Below, piece after piece: positions 1-6,528 of a stretch of DNA of 13,626 bases (position 1 is its first letter; each line of letters starts with the position of its first letter). The position numbers and the translations under genes are program-made. Under the pieces are notes generated by a model. It had not been told where the DNA came from and made no database searches. It saw only the letters and a program-made list of their open reading frames with translations. The DNA is from Bacteroidales bacterium. Lineage in GTDB: Bacteria > Bacteroidota > Bacteroidia > Bacteroidales > UBA932. The DNA lies in NCBI GenBank assembly GCA_013335275.1, contig JAAXVX010000007.1, forward strand, positions 1 to 13,626. Reading direction: 5' to 3'.

Positions 1-2
1 TT

Positions 3-1604
3 GTCTTAACAGCCAATACTACCCGGCTGGAGAATGAAAACAAAGTAAAGGAAGAGGTTGAGCGCCGGACATCATTCTTTAATGCAAGCAGAGATATGAT
101 GTTCATTAAAGATGATAAATTTAGATATGTCCTTATAAATGAGGCGATTTGCAAATTTTTCGGAAAGACAAGGGATGAAATATTAGGAAAAAGCGATCAT
201 GACCTCCTGCCGGGTGTAAATCTTGACGATGTTCTTGAATCGGATTTAAAAATTCTTAAAGAAGGCATTACTGTCACCATTGAAGAAAAAATTGGCGACA
301 ATATTTATGAAGCTACTAAGTTCCCCACTAAACTGTATGATGAACTATATGGTATCGGAGGGATTGTCAGAGATTTAACAACAATAATTAAAAAAAGAAA
401 TATTCAGGAAGCCATTCTCCAGATATCTAAAAGTTCGCTTTCTGAGATTAACTTCAAAAACTTTTTGGAGCAGGTTCATTCTCAGCTTAATAAGGTCATT
501 CCTGTTAAAAACATATATATAGCCCTTTATCACAGTGATACCGATATGTATAGCTTTCCATACTATGTGGATGAGTTTGATGAACTGGAAGATGACGCAA
601 TGGAGGTACTGCATGGTTCACTTACCGATTATGTGAGAAGGAGCGGGAAAAGTCAGTATGTTTCTGATAAGATAGCGGAAAAGCTAAAGGCAGACGATGT
701 TATTTTCATCCCTTACGGCACAAGCGCACCGCTCTGGCTCGGGTCTCCTCTTTACGATTCTGAATTTAAAGAGGTGATTGGCGTAATTGCTATTCAGGAC
801 TACGAAAATGATGATGCATATTCCCCGGATGACCTTGCACTTCTTGAAATTTTCGCAAACAGTATCGGTGTATTTATCGAAAGGGTTAAGAATATTGAAT
901 CACTTAAGGTTGCCAAATTTAAAGCAGAAGAAAGCGACCGGTTAAAAACAGCTTTTCTTGCAAATATGAGTCACGAAATCCGCACTCCAATGAATGGAAT
1001 AATGGGTTTTGCAAATATCCTGCTGGACGAGGTCACAGACCCTACCCATAAAGAATATCTGACTATCATTACCAAAAGTGCAGACAGGCTTCTTGCCACA
1101 ATTAACGATGTACTGGATATATCAAGAATTGAAACAGGCCAGGTTGTTATCCACAAAACTAAATTTGACCTTGTTGAATTGTTGCATGAACTTTATACTT
1201 TTTTTAACGGTAACAACCAAAGTATCGAAATCAGGCTATCTCCCGGTCTGGACTCTTCGCTAATGATAGAATCGGACAAAACCAAAATCCAGCAAATACT
1301 TATTAACCTTATAGGCAATGCAATCAAATTCACTAAAGAGGGATTTGTCGAATTTGGGATAAAGACAACAGACACTAATTTCATTATTTATGTCAATGAT
1401 ACCGGAATAGGTATTGCCGAAGAGTATCATAAATCTGTTTTCGACAGATTTGTTCAGGCAGATACCGGCGCCATCAGGGAGTTTGAGGGCAGTGGCCTAG
1501 GTCTTGCCATTACCAAACTGTACACCGAACTTCTTGGCGGAAACATTTGGCTGGAGTCTAAATTAGGTGCCGGAACAACTTTCTTCGTTCAGCTTCCGCT
1601 TTAA
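3..1604 (+). CDS. PAS-GAF sensor histidine kinase (5'-truncated by window edge)
   Basis: The reading frame is already open at base 3 and has no stop before 1604, so the gene starts outside the window; the first ATG in view (96) lies inside a PAS domain and is not the real start. Numbering from that ATG, a PAS domain covers about 1-95 (with FFNAS just before it), a GAF-like domain about 105-265, a short helical linker about 266-282, the HisKA dimerisation domain about 283-348 with phospho-acceptor His293 in SHEIRTP, and the HATPase_c domain about 390-502. The ATP-binding boxes are intact: N box around Asn404/Asn408, G1 DTGIG at 435-439, F box FDRF at 449-452 and G2 GSGLGL at 465-470. No receiver domain follows, so within view it is a classical rather than hybrid kinase. 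No transmembrane segment is visible in this part. No response regulator gene is in the window, so partner and signal are unknown. Confidence 0.95.
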   Translation, partial: VLTANTTRLENENKVKEEVERRTSFFNASRDMMFIKDDKFRYVLINEAICKFFGKTRDEILGKSDHDLLPGVNLDDVLESDLKILKEGITVTIEEKIGDNIYEATKFPTKLYDELYGIGGIVRDLTTIIKKRNIQEAILQISKSSLSEINFKNFLEQVHSQLNKVIPVKNIYIALYHSDTDMYSFPYYVDEFDELEDDAMEVLHGSLTDYVRRSGKSQYVSDKIAEKLKADDVIFIPYGTSAPLWLGSPLYDSEFKEVIGVIAIQDYENDDAYSPDDLALLEIFANSIGVFIERVKNIESLKVAKFKAEESDRLKTAFLANMSHEIRTPMNGIMGFANILLDEVTDPTHKEYLTIITKSADRLLATINDVLDISRIETGQVVIHKTKFDLVELLHELYTFFNGNNQSIEIRLSPGLDSSLMIESDKTKIQQILINLIGNAIKFTKEGFVEFGIKTTDTNFIIYVNDTGIGIAEEYHKSVFDRFVQADTGAIREFEGSGLGLAITKLYTELLGGNIWLESKLGAGTTFFVQLPL

Positions 1605-1630
1605 CTTTCTTCTCCTGAATACCGTCTGAA

Positions 1631-1663
1631 ATAAAAAGAGGCGCCTAAAATTAAGCACCTCTT
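1631..1663 (-). terminator. Intrinsic terminator after the DUF2202 gene
   Basis: An imperfect inverted repeat at 1636-1663 (arms AAGAGG...CCTCTT) is followed, reading the minus strand, by a T-rich run (TTTTTATTT, 1637 down to 1629). The two imperfect positions are G-U wobbles in the minus-strand RNA but mismatches in the plus-strand RNA, and the T-run is on the minus-strand side. It therefore best terminates the DUF2202 transcript. It may also weakly stop the convergent kinase transcript. Confidence 0.75.
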
Positions 1664-1684
1664 AAAAACCATTATTTTACTTAC

Positions 1685-2572
1685 CTATTTACCCCCTCTG
1701 TAGCCTTTACCAACATTCCCCTGTCTGTTTTGTGAGCCCGGAGTAGCACCGTTTGAAGATGAGTTGCAGTTTCCCTGACGATTAACAGATCCTTTTTTTT
1801 GCCCGTTACCGCCCAGCTTATTGCCACTGTTTGTTGTTGACCCATTGTTTTTATACATGTATCTTTTCCCTTTTTCAAAGCCAATTGCAATTACTGCCTT
1901 GTACTGCTCCTGAGTCATAAGTGCAGGCGTATATGTTCCCCCAAGTGCTGTAATTTGTCTTATTGCAGCTTTAAAGTGATTTGCAGATGCTCTTGCAAGA
2001 TTTTCAATAACAATTTTAATATTGGGATTTGCTATTGTTTTTAAAACTTCTCCATATTCAACGATATTAGATTCTTCAAGCATAGCCATTACCTTAAAAG
2101 CTTCAAGTTCCGGAGTCCCTTTCAATAATAAAGAATCAAATAACTTCTGGCGAATTGCATTTTCAAATTTGCCATTTTCGCTCAATGCAGGATAATCTAT
2201 TTCATAATAGTCAAACAATTTTTCGGTTGCCTTAATATGGTTGTCTTCTGCTTTTCCAATGTTTTCAAATGGTTTTAAGCCGAATGTTCCGAAAAAAGAA
2301 AAGTACAAATCTCTGGCAACTTTCTCGTCTTCTCTAACGGCATAGATAAACTCGATTTCGTCGGCAGTGAGATCGGCAGTGGAGTCAAATGCTGGAGTAA
2401 CTCCTGCAAGAGCAAAGGTTGTTGCACCATCGCTTTTAACCTCAATAATATCAGATGGAGTTGCGGAAACCAGCAATTCCGGTGTGTTCGGGTTTGTTTC
2501 CTTAGTACAGGAAGCAAGAGAGAGTGAAATAGCACAAATAGCCAGTAAAGTTTTAATCGAATTTGCTTTCAT
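1685..2572 (-). CDS. DUF2202 ferritin-like lipoprotein
   Basis: A 295-residue predicted lipoprotein. The N-terminus is a signal peptide ending in the lipobox LASC with the lipidated Cys at 22, followed by Thr-Lys-Glu. Residues about 68-228 match the DUF2202 family, a four-helix ferritin/rubrerythrin-like fold of unknown function. Candidate metal ligands in helical segments are Glu83 (REDEKVARDLY), the ExxH pair Glu109/His112, Glu166/Glu167 (LEESNIVEYGE) and His199 (ASANHF). The Glu that would complete a second ExxH motif is Ser196 here, so a classical di-iron site is not assured. Residues about 236-295 form a basic tail rich in Gly, Asn, Ser and Gln, with NRQGN present twice (264-268, 282-286) and one Cys at 267. 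The gene lies 76 bases downstream of the STN receptor and has its own predicted ECF-type promoter at 2607-2635. A metal-related or oxidative-stress role is inference from the fold and the context. Confidence 0.88.
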   Translation of the reverse strand: MKANSIKTLLAICAISLSLASCTKETNPNTPELLVSATPSDIIEVKSDGATTFALAGVTPAFDSTADLTADEIEFIYAVREDEKVARDLYFSFFGTFGLKPFENIGKAEDNHIKATEKLFDYYEIDYPALSENGKFENAIRQKLFDSLLLKGTPELEAFKVMAMLEESNIVEYGEVLKTIANPNIKIVIENLARASANHFKAAIRQITALGGTYTPALMTQEQYKAVIAIGFEKGKRYMYKNNGSTTNSGNKLGGNGQKKGSVNRQGNCNSSSNGATPGSQNRQGNVGKGYRGGK

Positions 2573-2606
2573 GAGATTAATTATTTCGTTTTTAAATCTA
2601 TAATTC

Positions 2607-2635
2607 TATACCGCTTATGTAAGGCTATACCCTAC
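2607..2635 (-). promoter_or_regulatory. Predicted ECF-sigma promoter of the DUF2202 gene
   Basis: On the minus strand this reads GTAGGG (2635 to 2630), 16 bases, then CGGTATA (2613 to 2607). The same two blocks with the same spacing precede the sigma gene at 6434-6462. If they are -35 and -10 boxes, transcription would start near 2600, giving a leader of about 28 bases before the ATG at 2572. No TAnnTTTG housekeeping box is seen in this gap. The element also overlaps an imperfect direct repeat (CTATACC-N2-TTATGTA at 2606-2621 and CTATACC-N5-TTATGTA at 2625-2643, plus-strand reading). Confidence 0.6.
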
Positions 2636-2648
2636 TTTATGTAGAAAA

Positions 2649-5093
2649 TTACAAATCAATCTCAAGGTAGATTGTAGGAGTAAACGGAATTGACTCCGAA
2701 TACAGGTTTAAAAACATGTTTTGGCCCACTTTGTTTGGAGATGGGAGAATGTCAAGAGTTTTAGCATTCGAAGTATTGAGAATATTTAGAACAGAGAGCC
2801 CGGTTCTGAATTTTGATTTTTTGATTTTAAACGAGTAAGTAGCAGATATATCAAATCTGGAATAATCTTCTCCTCCCAAATTTGAATAACGTCCAATTCC
2901 AAATGTATTCACATACCCATTTCCGTAAACAAAGCTTGCAGATAAAAAGAATGGGTTTAAATTCCACAGCGCCCCGAGCTTTATTTCTAAAGGATTTGAA
3001 CTTCTTGTCCTTACTGTTTTAGTGTCGTAAGTTTCTGTCATCTTTGCCAGACTGAAAGCACCGAAAACCTGACTTCCCTTTTTCTCCCATTTTAAAAACA
3101 AATCGGCACCTGTAACATCAGATAATCCGTTTTCAACAGAAGTTATGTTTCCGCTTCTGAATATCTGAGTCAGTCCCCTGTTATTCTTATTATAACCCTC
3201 CAGTGATATTAGCCAGGCTTTATTAGAATATGAAAAAGAGACAATTGAATGAACGGAACTCATTACAGGATAATTTTCTTCCCCAAGCACTTTCCAAATT
3301 AGAGCCGGGGCAATTTTTTCATAAATTATGGGAACCTTTCCCAAAAACTGATTATAAATACCCCATGAAGCGCTTAAAGATAAATTCTCAAGCACATTAT
3401 ACTTTAAAGAAAACCTTGGCTGTAAATAAAGCCTCTGCTTATATATATCTCCCCTTAGCCCCAAATCGAACGAGAGTTTCCTCAGATTTATCCTGTCGTT
3501 TATGTAAAAATTAAATTTATTTTCTTTTGATTTTAAATCATTTAATACATCTGACAAGTTATCGGCACCAATGCCCGTCTCAATATTGTTTATCGATAAA
3601 ACAGCGAAAGAATGGCGTATTTTTGCACCTGCCTCTGTCCCTGTGTTGTCTGTGTCAATCGTGTAATAATTTTCCCTGTTTAGTCTTACTGCTTTTGAAC
3701 TATTATTGTCCAGAGCAGAGTACTTAAAATAGATGCCGGAAGATGACCCTTCTTCCCAGTTTTTGTCAAAACCGGCAGAAGCACTTATTTGATTATTACG
3801 GTCAAATGCATCAAGAGTAAATTCGTCTCCAGAAATTGAATATTCAAATTTGTCCGAAGCACCATAAAGAGAGATATAATAATGACTATTGTCACTTAAA
3901 TCCCCGGAAAGTTTCAGGTTTGCATCCCTGAAATTATAATCCGGAGTTACATATATAGATTCCTGATTATTCCCGGAACTATTACCATTTCCGGGTGCAG
4001 AAGATGTCTGATTAGCATTCCTTTTCCCATACGGGTTCAAAATATTTACATCATATAAACCATAGTATGTTTGCCTGTATGCAGCAGAAATGGTTGCTCT
4101 TTTACTAATCGGCACAGAACCAAATATGTTTGCAGTTAGGTTATTCAGGTTGAGTTTGAATTCCGGCCTGGTTCTGTTGCCATTAATCCCCACAATCTCG
4201 GCTATTCCTCCCGTTTGGTTTCCATATTGCGGCCCATAACCTCCCTTCATAAGCCGAATCTCTTTTACCATATATGGGTTAATCGAGCTGATTTGCTCAT
4301 TAAATCCGCTCATTGAAAACAGACGGCTGCCGTCAAATATAACAGAACTCTCTCCGGGTCTGCTTCCCCACACCGAAAGGCCAGAGGGTTCTCCAGTAGC
4401 TCTTATGCCGGGCATAAGTCTCAATAAATTGAAGACAGAGTTATCGCCATTGCCTGGCAAATATTGAGCAATGGCATGGTTTATTCTGATTAATCCGGGC
4501 TGATCGCCGTTTTGTAATGCCTTGCCTGTTTCATAATCTTCAAAAAGCAGTTCATTAATTTCCAGACGAGTACTTTTAAGGCAAATAATGCTACCGTTTC
4601 CCGGAGAAAGTGTCGTATCAAGTTGTCGGTATCCCAGGTATCTGAACGAAAATTTCAACCCTTCGATATATTTTGCCGGAAGCCTGAAATATCCATTTTC
4701 ATCCGAAATATAAACCCGATTGTCAAATAAAATATTCGCAAATGGCAGTCTCTCCCCACTCTCTTTATCGGAAATAATACCGCCAATAATATTCGCATCG
4801 GCTTTTGGGGATATCACGATTACCCCATTTACAATATTCACATTTAGTGGAAATTCCTTTACTAAAAACCTGATTGCACTAAGTCCATCTGCAAACGTAG
4901 AATCTACAGTAATTTTATACCGGGAAAGTTCCCCCTGGTTAAAAGATAATGACAGAGATGCCTGATCTCTGATAATAACCAACACATCACTAAGGGGATA
5001 CTTTGAGTATCTCAGACGAAGTTCACCTGCATTGCAAAATGCGCTTAGTGAAACTAAAAAAACTGTTATGACAGCCTTAAATAAGAATCTCAA
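2649..5093 (-). CDS. STN-containing TonB-dependent outer-membrane receptor/transducer
   Basis: An 814-residue outer-membrane receptor. A signal peptide covers about 1-22. An STN (secretin/TonB N-terminal) domain covers about 24-96, a carboxypeptidase D-regulatory-like beta domain about 103-176, a plug about 205-305 (LRLMPGIR, VIFDG, MKGGYGPQYGNQTGG) and a beta-barrel to the end. The STN domain is what FecA-type transducers use to pass ligand occupancy to a FecR partner, and a FecR gene lies immediately upstream. The start is a TTG at 5093; it is the only usual start codon between the in-frame TAG at 5106-5108 and the signal peptide. It begins one base after the FecR stop, suggesting translational coupling. 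An Asn/Ser/Gly-rich segment at about 359-378 is probably an extracellular loop. No SusD gene follows; the next gene is the DUF2202 lipoprotein. At about 800 residues it is nearer to FecA-type receptors than to SusC (about 1000). The ligand cannot be read from the sequence. Confidence 0.93.
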   Translation of the reverse strand: MRFLFKAVITVFLVSLSAFCNAGELRLRYSKYPLSDVLVIIRDQASLSLSFNQGELSRYKITVDSTFADGLSAIRFLVKEFPLNVNIVNGVIVISPKADANIIGGIISDKESGERLPFANILFDNRVYISDENGYFRLPAKYIEGLKFSFRYLGYRQLDTTLSPGNGSIICLKSTRLEINELLFEDYETGKALQNGDQPGLIRINHAIAQYLPGNGDNSVFNLLRLMPGIRATGEPSGLSVWGSRPGESSVIFDGSRLFSMSGFNEQISSINPYMVKEIRLMKGGYGPQYGNQTGGIAEIVGINGNRTRPEFKLNLNNLTANIFGSVPISKRATISAAYRQTYYGLYDVNILNPYGKRNANQTSSAPGNGNSSGNNQESIYVTPDYNFRDANLKLSGDLSDNSHYYISLYGASDKFEYSISGDEFTLDAFDRNNQISASAGFDKNWEEGSSSGIYFKYSALDNNSSKAVRLNRENYYTIDTDNTGTEAGAKIRHSFAVLSINNIETGIGADNLSDVLNDLKSKENKFNFYINDRINLRKLSFDLGLRGDIYKQRLYLQPRFSLKYNVLENLSLSASWGIYNQFLGKVPIIYEKIAPALIWKVLGEENYPVMSSVHSIVSFSYSNKAWLISLEGYNKNNRGLTQIFRSGNITSVENGLSDVTGADLFLKWEKKGSQVFGAFSLAKMTETYDTKTVRTRSSNPLEIKLGALWNLNPFFLSASFVYGNGYVNTFGIGRYSNLGGEDYSRFDISATYSFKIKKSKFRTGLSVLNILNTSNAKTLDILPSPNKVGQNMFLNLYSESIPFTPTIYLEIDL

Positions 5094-5094
5094 A

Positions 5095-5898
5095 TTATTG
5101 ACTAACTAATTTATATCCATTTCCCCGTTTCTCCGTACGGAGTCCAAACGGGAGCGATACAATTTCCAATACCTCCTCAATTGTACTCTCTTTAGAGAAA
5201 TTTCCAGTATAAATGTAATTATTATTTTCAGCATATTCGATGTCGACATCATATTGCCGCATAACCTCCTCAATCACTTTATTTAACGGCACAGATGTAA
5301 AATAGAAAACATCATCTTTCCAGGAAATTGTATTCCCCATATCAGGCTCTGATATTAATTTCAACTCTCCGTTATTTGCCATCCTGACCCCTTCATTTTT
5401 TTCAATAATTACCTTATTTTCGCTCTTAACCTCAACTCTTCCTGTTATACACGTAACCGCAAATTCATCTCCTCTTGAAAAAACATTGAATTTAGTTCCA
5501 AGTACTCTTACATCTCCGTTTTTTGTCCTTACTGTAAACTTTGCACCTTTTTCAACTTCAAAATATGCTTCTCCATTCATTTTCACACCTCTGCTGATAA
5601 ACCAGATTAAAGAATTATATGTTAATTCAGTTTCTGCATTTAAATTTACTACCGATCCGTCAGGCAGCGTGCATGATATATGCTCACCTCTTAATGACAC
5701 AACATTTTTAGAAAACAGCAGTGGCAAAAGAGCAATAACAACAATAGCAGCTGCTGCATAATAAAAAGCATATTTTTTTATCAGGGCAAAGTCAAGCCTG
5801 CTCACTTTATCCACTGAAGTAATCTCTTCAAAATGGTCCCGCCAAATCTCTTCGCTGCTTCTCTTCCATTTTGGTTCTATTTTCATTTTATCATTCAT
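5095..5898 (-). CDS. FecR-family anti-sigma factor with C-terminal DUF4974
   Basis: A 267-residue single-pass inner-membrane protein. Residues 1-42 are the cytoplasmic sigma-binding part (with SSEEIWRDHFEEI), 43-62 form the transmembrane helix (YAFYYAAAAIVVIALLPLLF), about 68-165 are the periplasmic FecR domain (TLPDGSVVNLNAETELTY, GEAYFEVEKGAKFTVRT, VLGTKFNVFS) and about 198-265 are a DUF4974 domain. In this family the periplasmic part contacts the receptor STN domain and the cytoplasmic part holds or activates the ECF sigma factor. The gene sits between the sigma gene (22-base gap) and the receptor gene (1-base gap), which is the classic order for such a cascade. A second in-frame ATG at codon 5 is an alternative start; the first is used here because it is nearer the sigma stop. 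Confidence 0.95.
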   Translation of the reverse strand: MNDKMKIEPKWKRSSEEIWRDHFEEITSVDKVSRLDFALIKKYAFYYAAAAIVVIALLPLLFSKNVVSLRGEHISCTLPDGSVVNLNAETELTYNSLIWFISRGVKMNGEAYFEVEKGAKFTVRTKNGDVRVLGTKFNVFSRGDEFAVTCITGRVEVKSENKVIIEKNEGVRMANNGELKLISEPDMGNTISWKDDVFYFTSVPLNKVIEEVMRQYDVDIEYAENNNYIYTGNFSKESTIEEVLEIVSLPFGLRTEKRGNGYKLVSQ

Positions 5899-5920
5899 CG
5901 CCTGATGATTTAATTTCCAG

Positions 5921-6433
5921 TTATTCCGTTTCCCTCCGTAGATCTCTTCTCAATAATGTAAGTGCAAGGTTCATCCTCTTTTCAATTGCCTTTACACTCA
6001 CATTTAACCGCTCTGCAATTTCCGCGTATTTCAGTTCCTCTCCCCTGCTCATTAAAAATGTTGTTCTCACCTTTTCTGGCATTTTAAGCAATACTTCCGA
6101 ATATTGTATTTTTAACTGCTCGTACTCAACATTAGTTTCGGGAGTATTACCAGACTCTTCTATTATTATGGAACCTGAATAATTTAATTCTACTTTCTTC
6201 CTCCTTAATTTGCTAACAATCATATCAGAAGCCATCTTATAGAGTAGTGCCTTATCTTTGACAGGGTCAATCTGCATCGATTTTTCCCAGATACGTGTAA
6301 AGAGGTCCTGAGCAACATCAGAGGCCAGTTCGCTGTCCGAACATCTGTAATACAGATATCTTCTGATGGCATCAAAATATGTATCGAAAAGCTTTTTGAA
6401 CTCCTCCTTTCTCAATTTTCCTGCTTTTAACAT
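5921..6433 (-). CDS. ECF RNA polymerase sigma factor (sigma-70 family, FecI-like role)
   Basis: A 170-residue ECF sigma factor. Region 2 covers about 10-80 (FDTYFDAIRRYLYYR, ELASDVAQDLFTRIWEK, the -10-recognising part) and region 4 about 105-162 (LLKMPEKVRTTFLMSRGEELKYAEIAERLNVSVKAIEKRM, a helix-turn-helix that reads the -35 box). It is first in the operon with FecR and the STN receptor and is presumably activated through them. The annotated ATG at 6431-6433 directly abuts the predicted CGGTATA -10 box. If that box is used, the transcript would start downstream of this ATG and translation could begin at the TTG at 6413-6415 (codon 7), which still precedes region 2. TTG is also the start of the receptor gene in this operon. 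The function call is firm; the exact start is not. Confidence 0.93.
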   Translation of the reverse strand: MLKAGKLRKEEFKKLFDTYFDAIRRYLYYRCSDSELASDVAQDLFTRIWEKSMQIDPVKDKALLYKMASDMIVSKLRRKKVELNYSGSIIIEESGNTPETNVEYEQLKIQYSEVLLKMPEKVRTTFLMSRGEELKYAEIAERLNVSVKAIEKRMNLALTLLRRDLRRETE

Positions 6434-6462
6434 TATACCGAATTAATTGCTCTGAACCCTAC
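6434..6462 (-). promoter_or_regulatory. Predicted autoregulatory ECF promoter of the sigma-fecR-receptor operon
   Basis: On the minus strand this reads GTAGGG (6462 to 6457), a 16-base spacer, then CGGTATA (6440 to 6434), directly followed by the annotated sigma ATG. Both blocks and the spacer length are identical to the element in front of the DUF2202 gene. The T and the AG that follow GTAGGG (GTAGGGTnnAG) are shared as well. No TAnnTTTG housekeeping box is visible in the 95-base gap. That two genes of one locus share the element suggests recognition by the locus's own sigma factor; this is inference. Confidence 0.6.
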
Positions 6463-6473
6463 CGCTAAGTTAT

Positions 6474-6504
6474 AAAAAAAGGGCCGGCCAAAAATGGCCA
6501 GCCC
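6474..6504 (-). terminator. Strong intrinsic terminator of the susCD operon
   Basis: A GC-rich stem of nine pairs (arms 6481-6489 and 6496-6504, GGGCCGGCC on the plus strand) encloses a six-base loop. On the minus strand it is followed by seven T (6480 to 6474). The one imperfect pair is a G-U wobble in minus-strand RNA and a mismatch in plus-strand RNA, so it is built for the minus strand. It starts 25 bases beyond the susD-like stop and insulates the sigma operon from susCD transcription. Confidence 0.9.
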
Positions 6505-6528
6505 CTTAAATAAATTAAGAAAGTAATA

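Noticed and set aside
375-614. Minus-strand open frame inside the kinase gene, and similar antisense frames inside susC, susD, the receptor and the AraC gene
   Set aside because: They lie wholly within well-supported genes, show no recognisable domain and read as shadows.
2606-2643. Imperfect direct repeat CTATACC...TTATGTA, two copies, upstream of the DUF2202 gene
   Set aside because: Half of each copy is part of the predicted -35/-10 element, and the repeat has no counterpart before the sigma gene, so it is not proposed as a separate operator.
4916-4922. Extra TATACCG (CGGTATA on the minus strand), also at 7751-7757
   Set aside because: Both are inside coding regions and have no GTAGGG partner at a 16-base distance.
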